Shown: positions 1 through 6,348 of the stretch, in pieces
Numbering within the stretch: the stretch's first letter is position 1
How the letters are laid out: every line of letters starts with the position of its first letter
Source: Oscillospiraceae bacterium
GTDB taxonomy: Bacteria; Bacillota; Clostridia; Oscillospirales; Ruminococcaceae
Direction: 5' to 3'
Length of the DNA stretch: 7,165 nucleotides
Assembly (NCBI GenBank): GCA_016296165.1
Contig: JAEDJV010000126.1
Coordinates: 1-7,165, forward strand
Translations under genes and position numbers: made by a program
The notes under the pieces: model-generated
Told to the model about the DNA's origin: nothing
Seen by the model: only the letters and a program-made list of their open reading frames with translations
The model's database searches: none

Positions 1-676
1 CATGGAAGTTCCTCTCATTACACAGATAGTAATGAACATTAGTACTTTTGTCAGGGAAAACGTGTTGATAATAATACTGCTTGGCACTATACTGGTAATG
101 CTTATCGGGTTTATTGCCGGTCTTTATCCTGTCAAGTACCAGATTGACAGGATTCTGTTAAAACTTCCTAAGATAAGTCCTCTTATCAAAATAGTTTACA
201 CAGCCCAGTTTGCACGTACTTTAGCCTCGCTTTATGCAAGCGGTATCAATATAGTTGATTCGCTTCAGATATCCAGAAACACGATTCCAAACTATTATAT
301 ACGCGAGCAGTTTGACGATGCAGTCAGAAAGATTCGTGCAGGAAATACACTTTCAGAAACCCTGAAGGAGATAGACGGTTTCGATATCAAGCTTTCACAG
401 ACAACCGAGATAGGCGAGGAAACAGGTCAGCTTGATAAGATGTTAAACAGTACAGCAAGCTCGTATGAATATGAGTCACAGGCAGCGATTAACAAGATGA
501 TAACAATTCTGCAGCCTGTTATGATTGTCATACTTGCAGGACTCGTTCTTGTAGTTATTGGTGCTGTAATGCTTCCGATATTCAATATGTACAGCAGTAT
601 TGAAGGTGCGTCCGATCCGGGTGCCGGAATGGAAATGCAGGTTGTAAAGGACATATCGGAGTGGAAGGAGATATAG
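1..676 (+). CDS. pilC: Type IV pilus inner-membrane platform protein PilC (GspF family), 3' part only
   Basis: This is the C-terminal part of the polytopic membrane platform that couples the assembly ATPase to pilin insertion. The reading frame is open from the left edge, and 224 residues are visible from the first in-window Met, against about 400 in the family, so that ATG is internal and the gene starts upstream. Numbering from it, a membrane segment spans about 21-44. The second T2SSF cytoplasmic domain follows, with the family motifs FARTLASLYASGINI (70-84) and GEETGQLDKML (138-148). A final membrane helix at about 168-193 ends in LPIFNMY, where most family members stop. Here a tail of about 27 residues, partly acidic and with the stretch ASDPGAGM, continues. 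The TAG stop lies one base before pilM, and that gene's AAGGAG site sits inside the pilC 3' end, so the two are probably co-translated. The family call is firm; T4P rather than type II secretion comes from the PilM/N/O neighbours. Confidence 0.93.
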   Translation, partial: MEVPLITQIVMNISTFVRENVLIIILLGTILVMLIGFIAGLYPVKYQIDRILLKLPKISPLIKIVYTAQFARTLASLYASGINIVDSLQISRNTIPNYYIREQFDDAVRKIRAGNTLSETLKEIDGFDIKLSQTTEIGEETGQLDKMLNSTASSYEYESQAAINKMITILQPVMIVILAGLVLVVIGAVMLPIFNMYSSIEGASDPGAGMEMQVVKDISEWKEI

Positions 677-677
677 T

Positions 678-1559
678 ATGGGAGTAAAAACATCGGTATA
701 TATTTCAAACGAATCCATACAGGTGGTAACAGGAAGGTTTTCAGGAAAAAAAGTAGTTATAAAGGATATTGTTGAAACCAAAGTTCAGGAAGGCTGCATA
801 CTCAACGGTGTAATTACTGATCCTCAGGCGATGAAACAGAGTATCGAATCAGCACATATCGACGCTAAAAGTATCAGTCTTGTTATAGACGGAACAAGTA
901 TAATGACAAAACTCCTTGAAGTACCGCTTCTCAAGGATAAGGAAAAATTAAGAGTAGTAATTTCAGACAGTTTTCAGGATATTGAAAACAGAGACAATAT
1001 GATTACTGATTATATGGTTCTGGACGAAAAAAATGTTCAGGGCGGTGCTACAGTCCTTGCTACACTTGTCGAAAAGGAGTTTATTGCTGAATATATTGAA
1101 CTTTTTGAATCAGCCGGTTTAAAAATTGATTCGATAGATATTTCACTTTCCTGCATGATAAAGTATATTATGAATATAAACCGGCTTATTGATGAGACTT
1201 TTGTATATGCAGTTGTTGATAAGCATACAGTTACTTTTGTTCTTTTTGTTGAAGGGGACTACCGTTTTTCAAGGCGTATCCGTATCATGAATGAAAACGA
1301 TACGAATGAGATGTTTGAAGAACTTGTCAGAACACTGTTGAATCTTATTCAGTTTAACAAGTCTGAAAAATCAGCACATGATATAACGGATTTTTACTTC
1401 AGCGGATTTAAAAAAGCGGATTATGATTTTTACAGAAAGCTTACAGATGCTATCGGGGTAAATGTATCTTCAGCCGATATACCGGATGAGATAAGATACA
1501 AGGGTTCTGAAAACATAAACAACTTTGTTTATGCAATAGGAAACATAATAGATCTGTAA
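678..1559 (+). CDS. pilM: PilM-like actin-fold pilus assembly protein with degenerate ATP site
   Basis: PilM is a cytoplasmic actin/FtsA-like protein that binds the N-terminus of PilN and links the ATPase to the membrane complex. The call rests on position (between pilC and pilN/pilO) and on fold-level likeness: the N-terminal VYISNESIQVV (7-17) lies where PilM has its first phosphate loop; VPLLKDKEKLRVVISDSFQD (82-101) resembles the family's 'vP.m...el..av..e' segment; the ESAGLKIDSIDIS region (144-156) precedes the second half; and VVDKHTVTFVLF (179-190) fits the second phosphate loop. The expected glycines are missing: DIG-type sequence is replaced by ISN and by DKH, and the late LGGGS loop by FSGFK (241-245). 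At 293 residues it is shorter than the usual 350 or so. The ATG start has AAGGAG at 665-670, 7 nt upstream. It is likely a structural adaptor that does not bind nucleotide; that is inference. Confidence 0.8.
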   Translation: MGVKTSVYISNESIQVVTGRFSGKKVVIKDIVETKVQEGCILNGVITDPQAMKQSIESAHIDAKSISLVIDGTSIMTKLLEVPLLKDKEKLRVVISDSFQDIENRDNMITDYMVLDEKNVQGGATVLATLVEKEFIAEYIELFESAGLKIDSIDISLSCMIKYIMNINRLIDETFVYAVVDKHTVTFVLFVEGDYRFSRRIRIMNENDTNEMFEELVRTLLNLIQFNKSEKSAHDITDFYFSGFKKADYDFYRKLTDAIGVNVSSADIPDEIRYKGSENINNFVYAIGNIIDL

Positions 1560-1562
1560 TAC

Positions 1563-1568
1563 GGGGTG
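1563..1568 (+). promoter_or_regulatory. Ribosome binding site deciding the pilN start
   Basis: GGGGTG lies 6 nt before the ATG at 1575. It overlaps the alternative in-frame GTG at 1566, which has no purine-rich site of its own upstream, so it supports the ATG as the start. Confidence 0.55.
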
Positions 1569-1574
1569 TCTAAT

Positions 1575-2219
1575 ATGAGAAAAATGAAAAAGAAGAATAT
1601 TAACCTCTATGAGCAGTACCAGAAAACACTTAATGTCTCAAAAAAGAAAAAGCTAAGCACAAAAAATAAATTAATAATAATGGGTTCATCTGGATTTGTT
1701 GTGCTTGCAGGTATATATGTTGTTTTCAGGATTCAGCTCAATAGTATACAGGCTCAGTATGATGATCTCTATTCAAAGATTTACTCCGATGCTGCTGCTG
1801 AACAGTCGGTAAATTCGGAGAGACTGGAGTATGAAAATCAGATTCTTCAGCTTATATCTGATAAATATGAAAAAACTGTTTCAGGTATAGAGGAAGGAAA
1901 TAAAATTACAAGAACCCTCTATCCTGCACTTATAAGCGATATACTTTCATGTCAGACGGAGGGTACAAAGATAAAATCCATCTCATATGACAAGGGAATA
2001 GTATATATCAATGTAGAAACACTTGAATCACCTCAGGCGTCCAGCTTTGTAAAATCACTTGACAATAAAAAGATATTTGTCGGTGAAGTAAAGTACGGAG
2101 GATACAACAAACAGGGCGATGTCTATGTATTTTCAGCAACAGGTTATCTGTCTGAAAAGTACACAGAAACAGACAATCGTGTAAGTCTTGATGATATACT
2201 GGAGGCTGAGGAAGAATGA
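1575..2219 (+). CDS. pilN: PilN-like bitopic alignment-subcomplex protein
   Basis: PilN is a single-pass membrane protein whose short cytoplasmic N-terminus docks in PilM and whose extracytoplasmic part pairs with PilO. The predicted 214-residue protein has a basic N-terminus with INLYEQY at 9-15, which matches the position and first residues of the INLLP PilM-binding motif. A Lys-rich stretch (23-32) comes next, then one membrane helix (about 33-51). A probable coiled coil (about 53-105) is followed by a C-terminal alpha/beta domain (about 115-192; strands such as IKSISYDKGIVYINVET) and an acidic tail. A GTG at 1566 is in frame and would add three residues, but it lacks a ribosome site and itself lies within the GGGGTG that suits the ATG at 1575, so the ATG is preferred. 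The stop overlaps the pilO start in an ATGA, indicating translational coupling. Sequence likeness to named PilN is low; order, size and topology carry the call. Confidence 0.78.
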   Translation: MRKMKKKNINLYEQYQKTLNVSKKKKLSTKNKLIIMGSSGFVVLAGIYVVFRIQLNSIQAQYDDLYSKIYSDAAAEQSVNSERLEYENQILQLISDKYEKTVSGIEEGNKITRTLYPALISDILSCQTEGTKIKSISYDKGIVYINVETLESPQASSFVKSLDNKKIFVGEVKYGGYNKQGDVYVFSATGYLSEKYTETDNRVSLDDILEAEEE

Positions 2220-3034
2220 AAAATGTAAGCAAAAAACAGATGATAACACTTATCGTACTTGTCATAATTCTTATTCTTGTTATAGCAGTTCAGTATTTTT
2301 ACAGACCTGTTCTGGAGAAGAAAAGTGGACTGGAAGAAAAAGTTGACAGTATGAGTCTGGTTTATGAAGATATGAAGATACTGGCGACGTTTTATGATAT
2401 AGATTCTATTTCATACAAGGAGGAAAAAGAGCTTCTTGCTCAGAAACGTTCGGAACTGCTTCCTCTGATGAAACCGAGTCAGCAGGATAATATGCTTACC
2501 GAGATACTGGTCGGTTCAGGTCTTTTTGTTGAATCGTCCGTTATCTCGGAGATAGAAAGGCAAACCGTTCAGGTTGACTGCAGTATCTCAAAGGAAAGTG
2601 CAGAAGATGAAGATATAGATGCATATTCCGTACTTTCCATGTATCCTCTTGGTGCCAGAATAGTTTCCGATACGGATTCTTCAGTAATACTCGAATATGA
2701 TACAGGTGAATACACGAGAGAGATTTCATATAAGATAAGAGGCAAGTATGCAAGTCTCATTGATTTTCTTAACAAGGTATATGATAAGAAGTCGATAGAA
2801 GTGAGTCACTTTGTTTTCAACAGCGGTGACCTGAGTGCAATAAGAAAAGAAAATGCAGCACAGACAGTTGATGAGGAAGTATATGACGATGAAGGAAACC
2901 TCATTGAGATAATAACAAAAGAAGTTGAAAAACCTGTGGAAGCAGTTATCGAAGATACAGTTTATACTGCAGAGATAGGACTGAAGGTGTACATGTACGA
3001 CCGCGACTTTGATCTTAAGTCAAGAACGGACTGA
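2216..3034 (+). CDS. pilO: PilO-like bitopic alignment-subcomplex protein
   Basis: PilO dimerises with PilN through coiled coils and a ferredoxin-like domain outside the membrane, holding the pilus machine together. The 272-residue protein has a short basic N-terminus, one strongly hydrophobic helix (about 9-28), a heptad-like charged stretch (about 31-90) and the family's hallmark pattern, YKIRGKYASLIDFLNKVYD (172-190) followed by IEVSHFVF (194-201), equivalent to the 'v.G.y..l..Fl..l......i.i' core of PilO. An acidic segment at about 210-248, rich in Glu, Asp and Val, separates that core from the final strand (TAEIGLKVYMYDR, 251-263). It looks like an inserted loop, and the protein is longer than the roughly 200 residues common in Proteobacteria. 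GGAGG at 2201-2205 lies 10 nt before the ATG, and the start overlaps the pilN stop by four bases. Confidence 0.82.
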   Translation: MKNVSKKQMITLIVLVIILILVIAVQYFYRPVLEKKSGLEEKVDSMSLVYEDMKILATFYDIDSISYKEEKELLAQKRSELLPLMKPSQQDNMLTEILVGSGLFVESSVISEIERQTVQVDCSISKESAEDEDIDAYSVLSMYPLGARIVSDTDSSVILEYDTGEYTREISYKIRGKYASLIDFLNKVYDKKSIEVSHFVFNSGDLSAIRKENAAQTVDEEVYDDEGNLIEIITKEVEKPVEAVIEDTVYTAEIGLKVYMYDRDFDLKSRTD

Positions 3035-3053
3035 TAATGAAGAAGGGGATAGT

Positions 3054-3494
3054 ATGAGGAAGAAACTAAAAGGTTCAGCACTCCTGTGGGCTGTTTGTTC
3101 CCTGATGGTTGTTGCTTTTGTTCTGACGGGTCTGCTTGCAGTAAACAAATCCTATGCAGAAGAAGAAATAAACAATGTAGCTTCAAGACGTGCTGAATAC
3201 CTTGCACGTTCAGGGGTGGAGCTGACGTCAGATCTGATAGAAGACGGAAAGCTTATTCAGGTTTCTGAGATTTCCTCTGCAAATGAATACGGGAAGACTT
3301 ATAAAAATCGTGAGGCAGTTATTACATATGATCTTGATGAACTAGTTACGGTAAAAGTTACTAAATGTGGTGACCAGAAAATTCTGATAAGGTCAGAAGC
3401 TACAGCTGGTAATATGAATTACATCATGTGTGCGGTTATGAATTATGATTTGATAAAAAAAAGCTGGGAGTTTGAAGGCTATGTTACATACTAA
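3054..3494 (+). CDS. PilX/GspK-type minor prepilin-like protein without Glu+5
   Basis: This 146-residue protein has a prepilin-like N-terminus: a basic leader MRKKLKG, a candidate cleavage site after G7, then a hydrophobic helix SALLWAVCSLMVVAFVLTG (8-26). Position +5 of the mature form is Trp, not Glu. That lack of Glu+5, the (K/R)G-x-A-L-L start, and the later RRAEYLARSGVEL (45-57) are typical of PilX and GspK minor pilins, where 'A..aA.aGve' follows the helix. In those families the subunit sits at or near the pilus tip with PilV/W or GspI/J; two such genes follow directly here. An in-frame TTG at 3009 would extend the protein by 15 residues, but the extension would overlap pilO and place charged sequence before the leader. 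The ATG has AAGGGG at 3043-3048, 5 nt away. The 3' end overlaps the next gene by 14 nt. Family assignment is by N-terminal pattern and context only. Confidence 0.75.
   Translation: MRKKLKGSALLWAVCSLMVVAFVLTGLLAVNKSYAEEEINNVASRRAEYLARSGVELTSDLIEDGKLIQVSEISSANEYGKTYKNREAVITYDLDELVTVKVTKCGDQKILIRSEATAGNMNYIMCAVMNYDLIKKSWEFEGYVTY
3466..3470 (+). promoter_or_regulatory. Ribosome binding site of the second minor prepilin gene
   Basis: GGGAG lies within the 3' coding end of the previous gene, 10 nt before the ATG at 3481 and only 1 nt before the alternative TTG at 3472. The spacing favours the ATG. A second purine run, GAAGG (3474-3478), is too close to the ATG to be the main site. Confidence 0.5.
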
Positions 3495-3888
3495 GAGAAA
3501 CTCACTCAGGGGTATGACGCTAATAGAAGTAATTGTTGCTATGGTTGTCATTATCCTTGTAACGATAATTGCTTATGCAGGGGTAAACGCATCTGCCAAT
3601 CTTGTTCAGAGAGGAAAGGATCTGAGTGATGTGGATGCAGCTGCAGTAAGTCAGATTGAAGTCGGAAGAAACGTTTATATGACAGAGGGTGCCTGCGTAA
3701 CAGAAGTTGTACCTTATGAAGTTCATGTCATAGAGAATGTTACGGACGCAGGGCTTAATCCTGTTACTTCAGAAATTACCGCTTATGAAGAAACTAAGAT
3801 AGCTGGTGTTGTCACTGCTTCAATGGAAATGGCAGGATATAACCTGTATATGCCATACATTACAACAGTTCCTGCTGCTGGAGGCTGA
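3481..3888 (+). CDS. Short minor prepilin, PilV/GspI-like
   Basis: The 135-residue product carries a clear class III signal: leader MLHTKRNSLRG, cleavage after G11, then MTLIEVIVAMVVIILVTIIA with Glu at mature +5 (E16) and a methylatable Met at +1. Processing would be by a PilD-type peptidase that is not in this window. The C-terminal domain (about 45-135) is small, has one cysteine (C72), and ends in a hydrophobic strand and VPAAGG; it is not diagnostic. I call it PilV/GspI-like because it lies between a PilX/GspK-like and a PilW/GspJ-like gene. A GspH/FimT-like role is also possible. A TTG at 3472 is in frame but only 1 nt from GGGAG (3466-3470), whereas the ATG at 3481 lies 10 nt from it. 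The gene begins inside the 3' end of the previous one, so translational coupling is likely. Confidence 0.78.
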   Translation: MLHTKRNSLRGMTLIEVIVAMVVIILVTIIAYAGVNASANLVQRGKDLSDVDAAAVSQIEVGRNVYMTEGACVTEVVPYEVHVIENVTDAGLNPVTSEITAYEETKIAGVVTASMEMAGYNLYMPYITTVPAAGG

Positions 3889-3912
3889 TAACCTGGGATT
3901 TGGGAGAAATTT

Positions 3913-4596
3913 ATGAAAAAGAAAAGTAGACTCAGAGGTTTTACATTAGTTGAAACGATGACTTCGCTTGTAATTATGGTTATCCTTATAGCCATTGCAT
4001 CAGGTGTAATAATAACTACTTTCAATATTTTTGGAAAAAATGCACTTTTCAGAGCTGCGCAGAATGAAGGAAATAATGTGTATAATTTTCTTTATAATAA
4101 TATTTCATATGCTACCGGTTTAAAAATTGGTAAAAGTGACGATATATATTATGATGAGAATTCCTCGCTTGTACGTGGATTTGATGAAATATTAAAGAAA
4201 GACAAATACGAAAAGTTCACTGATTCCAATGACAATGAAATAATAAAAGATTCGATACAGCAGTATTACGAAGTGATAAAAATATCAGAATCAAATAAAA
4301 AAGGCGTTGTTTCGCTTAACAGGAAAAATGTTAATACAAAATTATATTTGTTTGGCAGTAAAGATGGTACACCTTATAATTTTGACTGTAAAATATCATT
4401 TGCCAAAAAAAGTGAAAATATGCTTAACTGTACGGTTACAATCGGCAGAGAGGAAGAGATATTTTACGAAAAAAGTGGTAATATTCCACTATACAATGAA
4501 AAAGAAATATCAGGAAATTTTTTTATTAACGGTGAAGAAGATGCAATAAGTAATCAGAATAACGATATAGTAATTATATATACATATATTCAGTAA
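3913..4596 (+). CDS. Minor prepilin, PilW/GspJ-like
   Basis: The 227-residue product opens with MKKKSRLRG, cleaved after G9, then FTLVETMTSLVIMVILIAIA with Glu at mature +5 (E14), the standard T4P/pseudopilin processing signal. The SGVIITTFNIFGKNALFRAA stretch (30-49) and the 'NNVYNFLYNNISYAT' helix (54-68) resemble the long N-terminal alpha helix and following region of PilW and GspJ, and the length also fits (about 200-230). The rest is a Lys/Asn/Asp/Glu-rich globular domain with two cysteines (C159, C173) that could form a disulfide; I cannot assign it further. GGGAG at 3902-3906 lies 6 nt before the ATG. Base composition is distinctly lower in GC than its neighbours: hand counts of the 60-base lines starting at 4081, 4141, 4261 and 4321 give 22, 28, 30 and 25%, against 45% for the line at 4861 in pilB. 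Confidence 0.8.
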   Translation: MKKKSRLRGFTLVETMTSLVIMVILIAIASGVIITTFNIFGKNALFRAAQNEGNNVYNFLYNNISYATGLKIGKSDDIYYDENSSLVRGFDEILKKDKYEKFTDSNDNEIIKDSIQQYYEVIKISESNKKGVVSLNRKNVNTKLYLFGSKDGTPYNFDCKISFAKKSENMLNCTVTIGREEEIFYEKSGNIPLYNEKEISGNFFINGEEDAISNQNNDIVIIYTYIQ

Positions 4597-4608
4597 AACA
4601 GTAAATTC

Positions 4609-4615
4609 AAGGAGG
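4609..4615 (+). promoter_or_regulatory. Consensus but distantly placed ribosome binding site of pilB
   Basis: AAGGAGG is a full match to the anti-Shine-Dalgarno core, yet it stands 13 nt from the ATG, longer than the usual 5-10. The in-frame TAA at 4623-4625 excludes any earlier start, so the long spacing is real. Confidence 0.75.
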
Positions 4616-4628
4616 AAAACACTAAGTT

Positions 4629-6305
4629 ATGAAAAACGTACCTATAGGTGAGGTATTAAAAGAATACGGATACATAACAGATGATCATATAAAACAGGCA
4701 CTTGATTATCAGAAGACAGAAGCAGGACAGGGTAAGCGACTCGGTGCACTTCTTCAGGAACTTGGCTTTGTAACTGAACGTCAGGTACTTGAAAGTCTCG
4801 GAAGAAAACTTGAACTTCCGATGATAAACTTTGATGAATACGTAATCGACCTGGAAGCTTCCGAAAAGATTCCAAAGGCTCTTGCTGTAAAGTACAACAT
4901 CCTCCCGCTGTCACAAATAGATAACAGGTTTCAGATTGCAATGTCTGACCCTCTTAACTTCTATGCACAGGAGGATATCAGGCAGATTGTAGGTCTTCCG
5001 CTTGAAATTTTCCTTGCGGAAAGTGCAGCGATAAAGAAACTTATAGATCAGAACTATGCCGAAGTTGGTGCAAAACTTGCCGCTAAACAGGCAAACACTT
5101 CGGTTCGTGAAGCTGAAGTTCCGACTCTTGAACTTGAAGAGGGCGAAGACGAGGTTCCGGTTATCAAACTTGTAAATTCACTTCTCGCAAGAGGATACAG
5201 CACAAATGCGAGTGATATCCATATAGAACCGTTTGAAACACATACTCAGGTTCGTATGAGAATCGACGGAATGATTGTCGAGTATGTAACACTTGCCAAG
5301 TCACTTCACTCATCGATTGTTGCACGTATCAAGATTATGGGTAATCTGGATATCGCTGAAAAGAGAATACCGCAGGACGGTAACTTCAAGACCAGGATTG
5401 AAGACTATGATATAAGTGTCCGTGTATCAGTAATTCCTACAATATACGGCGAAAAGGTTGTAATGAGATATCTGTCATCAGATACTGTAATTGACAAAGC
5501 CGGACATTTTGGAATGGAGAAGGAAGCATACGAAAAGATGAGCAGGATGCTTTCATCACCAAATGGCATCATCTATATTACCGGACCAACAGGTTCAGGT
5601 AAAACAACAACTTTGTATATGGTTCTTGAACACCTTGCGAAGCGTCAGGTAAATATCTCGACAATTGAAGATCCAGTTGAACGAGGTCTTCCAAAGATAA
5701 ATCAGATGTCCGTAAATGTTGCTGCCGGTCTTACTTTCGGAGTTGGACTCAGAGCACTTCTTCGTCAGGATCCGGATATAATAATGCTCGGTGAAACACG
5801 AGATGCAGAAACAGCAGAAATTTCAGTAAAGGCTGCTATCACCGGTCACCTTGTTATCTCCACACTACATACAAACGACGCTATATCATCAATAGTCCGT
5901 CTTGAAGATATGGGGCTTGCTCCGTATCTCGTAGCAAATTCCCTTGTAGGTGTTGTGGCGCAGCGACTTGTAAGGAAAGTCTGTGAAAACTGCGCTTATG
6001 AAACGGAACCTCTACCGGAAGAATCGGCCATTATCGGTCCGGATATTAAAACGATCAGGAAGGGCAGAGGTTGTCATGTATGCAATAATACCGGATACAA
6101 GGGACGTGTATCAATTCATGAAATGGTTCTTATCGACAAGACTCTGAAACGTATGATTACAAAAGGTGCTGACAGTCAGGATATGTTCAATTATGCGGTT
6201 GAACATCAGGGAATGAAAACTCTTAGAGACGGCGCTGTTTCACTTGTAAAAAGAGGAATCACTACTCCTGAAGAAGTTCTTAAGGTTGCATATGATTCAG
6301 ATTAA
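4629..6305 (+). CDS. pilB: Type IV pilus extension ATPase PilB (GspE family)
   Basis: This is the hexameric cytoplasmic ATPase that drives pilin polymerisation through PilC. The 558-residue length is normal. An MshEN-type N-terminal region holds two repeated motifs (IGEVLKEYGYITDDHIKQAL from 6 and RLGALLQELGFVTERQV from 37) and the AMSDPLN loop (104-110). The GspE_N2-like domain continues to about 170. The catalytic core has VRMRIDG (208-214), VRVSVIPTIYGEKVVMR (264-280), Walker A GPTGSGKT (319-326), Asp box STIEDPVE (344-351), Walker B IIMLGETRD with E389, and His box GHLVISTLHT (406-415). Four cysteines, C452/C455 and C482/C485, form the C-x2-C zinc site usual in PilB and GspE but absent from PilT, which separates this from a retraction ATPase. 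An in-frame stop at 4623-4625 fixes the ATG. It is the last gene before the terminator. Confidence 0.96.
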   Translation: MKNVPIGEVLKEYGYITDDHIKQALDYQKTEAGQGKRLGALLQELGFVTERQVLESLGRKLELPMINFDEYVIDLEASEKIPKALAVKYNILPLSQIDNRFQIAMSDPLNFYAQEDIRQIVGLPLEIFLAESAAIKKLIDQNYAEVGAKLAAKQANTSVREAEVPTLELEEGEDEVPVIKLVNSLLARGYSTNASDIHIEPFETHTQVRMRIDGMIVEYVTLAKSLHSSIVARIKIMGNLDIAEKRIPQDGNFKTRIEDYDISVRVSVIPTIYGEKVVMRYLSSDTVIDKAGHFGMEKEAYEKMSRMLSSPNGIIYITGPTGSGKTTTLYMVLEHLAKRQVNISTIEDPVERGLPKINQMSVNVAAGLTFGVGLRALLRQDPDIIMLGETRDAETAEISVKAAITGHLVISTLHTNDAISSIVRLEDMGLAPYLVANSLVGVVAQRLVRKVCENCAYETEPLPEESAIIGPDIKTIRKGRGCHVCNNTGYKGRVSIHEMVLIDKTLKRMITKGADSQDMFNYAVEHQGMKTLRDGAVSLVKRGITTPEEVLKVAYDSD

Positions 6306-6323
6306 TAGAATTGTCCAAAAATT

Positions 6324-6348
6324 AAAACTGCCTTCGGGCAGTTTTTTT
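6324..6348 (+). terminator. Rho-independent terminator after pilB
   Basis: A perfect 9-bp inverted repeat, AAAACTGCC (6324-6332) and GGCAGTTTT (6337-6345), encloses a TTCG tetraloop closed by C-G and runs straight into a seven-T tract (6342-6348). It begins 18 bases after the pilB stop and would end the pilC-to-pilB transcript. The upstream A-rich sequence gives a weaker T-rich tract on the other strand, so some bidirectional activity is possible, although no minus-strand gene converges on it here. Confidence 0.95.

Noticed and set aside
427..781. Minus-strand open frames of 93 and 101 codons over the pilC/pilM junction
   Set aside because: They lie opposite well-supported genes, lack ribosome sites and recognisable motifs, and are shadows of the + strand coding pattern. 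The same holds for the minus-strand frames at 2008-2265, 2541-2775, 2962-3207, 3520-3726, 3783-4025 and 4642-4941.
3009..3053. TTG-initiated 15-residue extension of the PilX/GspK-like protein
   Set aside because: It overlaps the end of pilO, has no ribosome site, and puts an acidic segment ahead of the basic prepilin leader; the ATG at 3054 fits better.
4307..4549. 80-codon + strand frame inside the PilW-like gene
   Set aside because: It is out of frame within a gene with a clear prepilin signal and has no ribosome site or motif of its own.
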